From Ruminococcus bovis (GTDB lineage Bacteria; Bacillota; Clostridia; Oscillospirales; Acutalibacteraceae), in assembly GCF_005601135.1 (NCBI RefSeq), contig NZ_CP039381.1:865941-929940 (forward strand): a DNA stretch of 64,000 nt. Direction: 5' to 3'. The notes beneath the pieces were generated by a model. It saw nothing but the letters and a program-made list of their open reading frames with translations. It did not search any database and was not told the DNA's origin. Positions 60,948 to 64,000 of the stretch are shown piece by piece. How positions within the stretch are numbered: position 1 is the stretch's first letter; every line of letters starts with the position of its first letter. Position numbers and translations under genes: made by a program.

Positions 60948-61018
60948 CTCAGACGAGGAAGCTGTCATTCGTGAATTGCAGAGCAATTCACCTTTTAAAG
61001 AATGACTGAAGGAGGGAA
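60948..61018 (+). repeat. GGCTTCCTC-type palindromic repeat, copy B
   Basis: GGCTTCCTC-AGAC-GAGGAAGC, then a nine-pair hairpin GTGAATTGC/GCAATTCAC (60971-60991), an outer GTCATTC/GAATGAC pairing (60964-61006) and the end GACTGAAGGAGGG. It has the same order of elements as copy A in the opposite orientation. Confidence 0.7.
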
Positions 61019-61209
61019 AAAGCTATTAATTAGATGAATTAATCGGTTACTATCTAATTAACCCACACTACATAAACATCCCCACAAACCCTAATTTGTT
61101 AAATTGTTTTTTAGATTAGAACAATCAAAATTGAAAAACCCAAATTTATCATCTAATAGAATGGAAAATTTAAAAATAGAATAGAAAAAACAACAAGGAG
61201 GAAATAAAA
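61019..61209. other. Spacer between repeat nest and the GNAT gene
   Basis: It contains a TTAATTAGAT/ATCTAATTAA inverted repeat (61026-61062) and otherwise AT-rich sequence. No gene is seen. Confidence 0.5.
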
Positions 61210-61692
61210 ATGATAGAAATTAGCAAGTTTAGAGATGAATACACCAATGATGTAATAGACCTTGTGCTACATTTTCAAAATGATGGTACAAGACCACCTG
61301 TATCGGTAGATAACCAACCTGACCTACTACACATTACAGAGGAATACATTAATGCCGGTGGTTACTTTTGGATTGCTACAGACAATGGTAAATTAGCCGG
61401 TACTATCGGTATAATGCCTTGTAATGATAAAGTAGCAGTAATGAAGAAATTCTTTGTATATGAAAAATATCAAAGCAGTCCACATCATTTAGGCAGAAAA
61501 TTATACAGTTATTTCCTTGAATTTGCCAAGAAAAACAACTACAAAACTATTATGCTTGATACTCCTTACAACACAACAAGAGCCCATAAGTTCTATGAAA
61601 AAGCAGGTTTTAAGAAAGTTACGGAAGATGAATTACCGGTAAAATTCAGCCATCCATATAAGGATTGTGACTTCTTTATTTTGAATTTATAA
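61210..61692 (+). CDS. GNAT-family N-acetyltransferase
   Basis: This 160-residue cytosolic acetyltransferase has the GNAT fold. The central strand-loop is FWIATDNGKLAGTIGI and VAVMKKFFVYEKYQSSPHHLGRKLY, where QSSPHHLGRKLY corresponds to the acetyl-CoA loop Q/RxxGxG/A in weak form. The C-terminal helix region TTRAHKFYEKAGFKKV is the usual GNAT end. AGGAGG precedes the ATG. Substrate unknown. The gene follows the repeat nest and ends in a strong terminator. Confidence 0.85.
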   Translation: MIEISKFRDEYTNDVIDLVLHFQNDGTRPPVSVDNQPDLLHITEEYINAGGYFWIATDNGKLAGTIGIMPCNDKVAVMKKFFVYEKYQSSPHHLGRKLYSYFLEFAKKNNYKTIMLDTPYNTTRAHKFYEKAGFKKVTEDELPVKFSHPYKDCDFFILNL

Positions 61693-61707
61693 TTTAATAC
61701 AGATATG

Positions 61708-61742
61708 AAAAACCCCGATTAGATATACTAATCGGGGTTTGA
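61708..61742. terminator. Terminator between GNAT and DUF4340 genes
   Basis: AAACCCCGATTAG/CTAATCGGGGTTT, a 13-bp perfect stem with ATATA loop; convergent genes on both sides. Confidence 0.88.
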
Positions 61743-61762
61743 TTATACCTTAACTATTAAGT

Positions 61763-63346
61763 TTATTTATCATCCTTAGGTGATGACTTAGTAGCATTTG
61801 TAAACTGTTCTTGTAGTGAAGTGATGGCTGTCTTATAAACATAAGAGATTTGTTCACCATTTACAACACCAACATACTTAGAATTGTTTACCTTGTATAG
61901 TTCAAGTGTATCGGCACTTCTACCTGAGTCAGATGTATATGTAAACTTAACTGTCATTTCAGGTTTACCGGTAATCTTTTCATTAGAGAAATCTTCTCTT
62001 GTAAAGTTAGCACCATGCATATAGTCAAATGCAGTTTGGAAGTAACCAAAGCTGATTTGCTTACCGTTATACTTAACTGTTGTGTCAGTTGTTGTTTGGT
62101 TATCTGAAGTAGTAGAAGTCTTTGTTTCTAGGTCAAATGTGTAGTTGTTTTTGCCGAAAGAAACTTCTGTCTTAGATAGGCTTGTTATTTTGTTATCTAC
62201 AAAGTAGTCACTTCTCATTTTGTCTAGGCTTGATGTTGTCCATCTAACTGAGTCTGTAAGAATCTTGTAAATAACATCTCCACCCTTAACCATTAGGTAG
62301 CAGTACTTCTTGCTATCCGGTTTACTTGCCTGTAGTTCAACAACTGTGTCCTTATATGTAGCAGTTAGCTCAGCATAAGGTGTTGCTAAACCGAACTTCT
62401 GTAGGTCAGCACTTGTTGGGTTTAGGCATACAACTGCTTTAGCTGCAACACCACGGATACCTGCTTCAATTTCACTACAAGTAGTATCGTTACCGTAGTA
62501 CTTAGCAGGTTGTGTGATAATGTAGTTTGTTGTAGCAGTATCATCTGTGCTATCTTCAAATTCAATATCTTCCTTGTAGTGAGTACCACTTAGGTGTACT
62601 GTCTGAGGAGTAGCTGTGTCACCCTCAGTTGCTGCCTTAGTAACATTTAAGTCAATAAGGTCATACACACTGTATAGGAATGAATCAACTGACTCTTCAT
62701 CAACTAGGTAAATTGATTTACCTGTACCGAATTTTACATAGTAGCCTGTGTTATTAGGTGCTTTGTCGCCAACATAGAACTTTGAGTTTGTGTTGTCATT
62801 ATAACCAACAGTAACTGTAGCCTTTGGCTTATCAAAACCAAAGTCACTGTCTTCATCACCACTTACAGAAACAATCTTAGTAAATGACATTGATGCAGCA
62901 TCTGATGCAACTGAATCAGGCTTACCCTCAGCCATTGTTTTGTCTTCATAGCCTACCAAAGTATATTCTGTAGCCTGAGTTTCTGTCTTTGTTTTACCCT
63001 TAGAATCAGTAGTTTTTTCTACGGGAGTATAGCTTTTTAGCTGGAAACTACCGTTATCGTTTTCAACTTTAATAGTTTTAATTTTTCTAGGAATATAGTT
63101 AATAAGTTCACCTGTACCGTTTTCTTTAACTTCACCCTTATCATCAAGAGCAGGTTCTGCCTGATGCATTTTGTTCTTATCAACAGTATCGGAAATCTTT
63201 GCTTCCTTAACTTCTTCCTGTGAATCCTTACTGTCACTACCACTTGGTAGGTTAAGTACTACGATTAATGCAACACCAATAATAACAACAACTGCTGCCA
63301 CAATAATAATCTTAAGTAGTTTTTTGTTATTCTTTTTAGTAGCCAT
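61763..63346 (-). CDS. DUF4340-domain membrane protein
   Basis: This 527-residue protein has a single N-terminal helix (about 10-31, KIIIVAAVVVIIGVALIVVL) and a large outer part. DUF4340-type beta repeats can be seen at about 175-290 (TVGYNDNTNSKFYVGDKAPN, GYYVKFGTGKSIYLVDEESV) and again at about 310-380 (FGLATPYAELTATY, KKYCYLMVKGGDVIYKI). DUF4340 proteins are typically encoded after an ABC transporter and a Gld-like protein. Here the preceding gene overlaps by one base (TAATG), giving tight coupling. The function is probably to assist an ABC-2-type exporter. Confidence 0.85.
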   Translation of the reverse strand: MATKKNNKKLLKIIIVAAVVVIIGVALIVVLNLPSGSDSKDSQEEVKEAKISDTVDKNKMHQAEPALDDKGEVKENGTGELINYIPRKIKTIKVENDNGSFQLKSYTPVEKTTDSKGKTKTETQATEYTLVGYEDKTMAEGKPDSVASDAASMSFTKIVSVSGDEDSDFGFDKPKATVTVGYNDNTNSKFYVGDKAPNNTGYYVKFGTGKSIYLVDEESVDSFLYSVYDLIDLNVTKAATEGDTATPQTVHLSGTHYKEDIEFEDSTDDTATTNYIITQPAKYYGNDTTCSEIEAGIRGVAAKAVVCLNPTSADLQKFGLATPYAELTATYKDTVVELQASKPDSKKYCYLMVKGGDVIYKILTDSVRWTTSSLDKMRSDYFVDNKITSLSKTEVSFGKNNYTFDLETKTSTTSDNQTTTDTTVKYNGKQISFGYFQTAFDYMHGANFTREDFSNEKITGKPEMTVKFTYTSDSGRSADTLELYKVNNSKYVGVVNGEQISYVYKTAITSLQEQFTNATKSSPKDDK

Positions 63347-64000
63347 TATTTCTTTCTCCTAACTGCCCAAATTACAATACCTAGGATTAGTACACCGATT
63401 GGGATAATACCTACAAATAGGATTGTTGGGAATAGTGCATCACTTGCAGCTTCAAGACCTAATGAAGTATCACTGGCACTTGCACTGTTGATTGTAACAG
63501 TTTCACTGTCGTTTTCTGTTAGTACATTAAACATATTTGTAAAGTATGTACTGTTGTTAAACTGAGTATAGCCTGTTAAGAAATCAGTAGAAACTGCATA
63601 GTAAGAACCGATTACAACAACATTTTTGTTTACACCGTCAGATACTTCAGATTGGTTAATAACTGCACCGTTAAGTGCTTTGCCTGTACCATCCTTTACA
63701 TCATCAGTTGACTTAGCATCAGATGGTAATAAGTCAGCCTTAGTTGAACTCTTTAGAAGTACCTTTGCTGAACTACCCTTTGTTAAAGTAATGTTCCATG
63801 TGTCACCCATAGCAACTCTTGTGTTGCTATCAATGCCATCTGTAAATGTAGAGTCATCATAATCATATGTTGAAAGTCTGTGGTCACTTGGAGCAATAGA
63901 AGTAATGTAGTTGTTGTCCTGTTCGTAAATCCAGTTACTTTCAACCTTCATTCCTTGTTCTTCTAGGAATGAATCCATATTAGGTGTACCGTTTTCAATA
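63346..64000 (-). CDS. GldG-like ABC-transporter auxiliary membrane protein, 5'-truncated by window edge
   Basis: The frame is open to the window edge (IENGTPNMDSFLEEQG is readable from 63999), so the N-terminal part lies outside. About 217 residues are visible. They form the C-terminal part of an ABC_transp_aux/GldG-type protein: a beta-rich outer region with IAPSDHRLSTYDYDD and VVVIGSYYAVSTDFLTGYTQFN, a low-complexity segment, and a last helix (ILFVGIIPIGVLILGIVIWAVRRKK). Such proteins accompany ABC-2 permeases. The next gene is DUF4340, a standard neighbour. Confidence 0.75.
   Translation of the reverse strand, partial: IENGTPNMDSFLEEQGMKVESNWIYEQDNNYITSIAPSDHRLSTYDYDDSTFTDGIDSNTRVAMGDTWNITLTKGSSAKVLLKSSTKADLLPSDAKSTDDVKDGTGKALNGAVINQSEVSDGVNKNVVVIGSYYAVSTDFLTGYTQFNNSTYFTNMFNVLTENDSETVTINSASASDTSLGLEAASDALFPTILFVGIIPIGVLILGIVIWAVRRKK

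Noticed and set aside
60588-61018. Possible CRISPR array
   Set aside because: The repeats are inverted palindromes of two kinds, with different sequences and uneven spacing, and no cas genes are in the window.

Overview
The window looks like a chromosome segment of a low-GC Gram-positive Clostridia member, most like the Ruminococcaceae/Oscillospiraceae. I infer this from the hrcA-grpE-dnaK-dnaJ cluster behind a CIRCE operator, the many lipoproteins with a Cys lipobox, an extracellular starch-binding amylase, Ala/Lys-rich H1-like and DUF-type proteins familiar from gut Firmicutes, and an isolated 5S rRNA. No species is claimed. Both window edges cut genes: trpC on the left and an ABC-associated membrane protein on the right.

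Layout. 1-2.7 kb: end of a tryptophan operon (trpC-trpB-trpA, no trpF between C and B). 2.7-6 kb: a Cof-type HAD phosphatase and a secreted alpha-amylase. 6.2-12.3 kb: two tandem paralogous polytopic glycosyltransferase-like proteins, then an EamA permease and a beta-phosphoglucomutase-like HAD. 12.3-17.9 kb: a binding-protein/peptidoglycan-binding lipoprotein with a DUF815 ATPase, 5S rRNA, an L,D-transpeptidase, DUF5662 and HD proteins. 17.9-20.5 kb: a WYL regulator, an AEC permease and a Nif11-like leader-peptide protein in one operon. A 32-bp palindromic operator/promoter element occurs in front of that operon and again in front of a 48-residue membrane peptide. 20.7-25 kb: H1-like protein, mgtE with a structured leader, nth, HAD. 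25-29.3 kb: lipoproteins and a divergent kinase/helical-protein pair. 29.3-34.2 kb: tatD, metG, initiator tRNA, a probable small RNA, a FliB-like protein. 34.3-39.2 kb: heat-shock operon. 39.2-42.8 kb: rpsT, prmA, mrp and small membrane proteins. 42.9-50 kb: a C39-like protein with ten FN3 domains, valS, a CpXC protein. 50.07-51.26 kb: a complete insertion sequence with 25-bp inverted ends directly flanked by a 28-bp direct repeat. 51.3-58.5 kb: Pr6Pr and SseB-like proteins, a C_GCAxxG_C_C protein, a lipoprotein, leuCD. 58.6-64 kb: cardiolipin synthase, tRNA-Thr, an 0.8-kb nest of palindromic repeats, a GNAT acetyltransferase, DUF4340 and the ABC-auxiliary protein.

The parts I judge most worth following up are the WYL/Nif11/AEC operon with its duplicated operator, the insertion sequence (unusually long target duplication plus a leader hairpin that spans its own promoter), the three-way-junction leader of mgtE, and the free-standing small RNA between tRNA-fMet and the FliB-like gene. 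Most of the rest is ordinary housekeeping. All function calls rest on motif recognition by eye; no database search was run.
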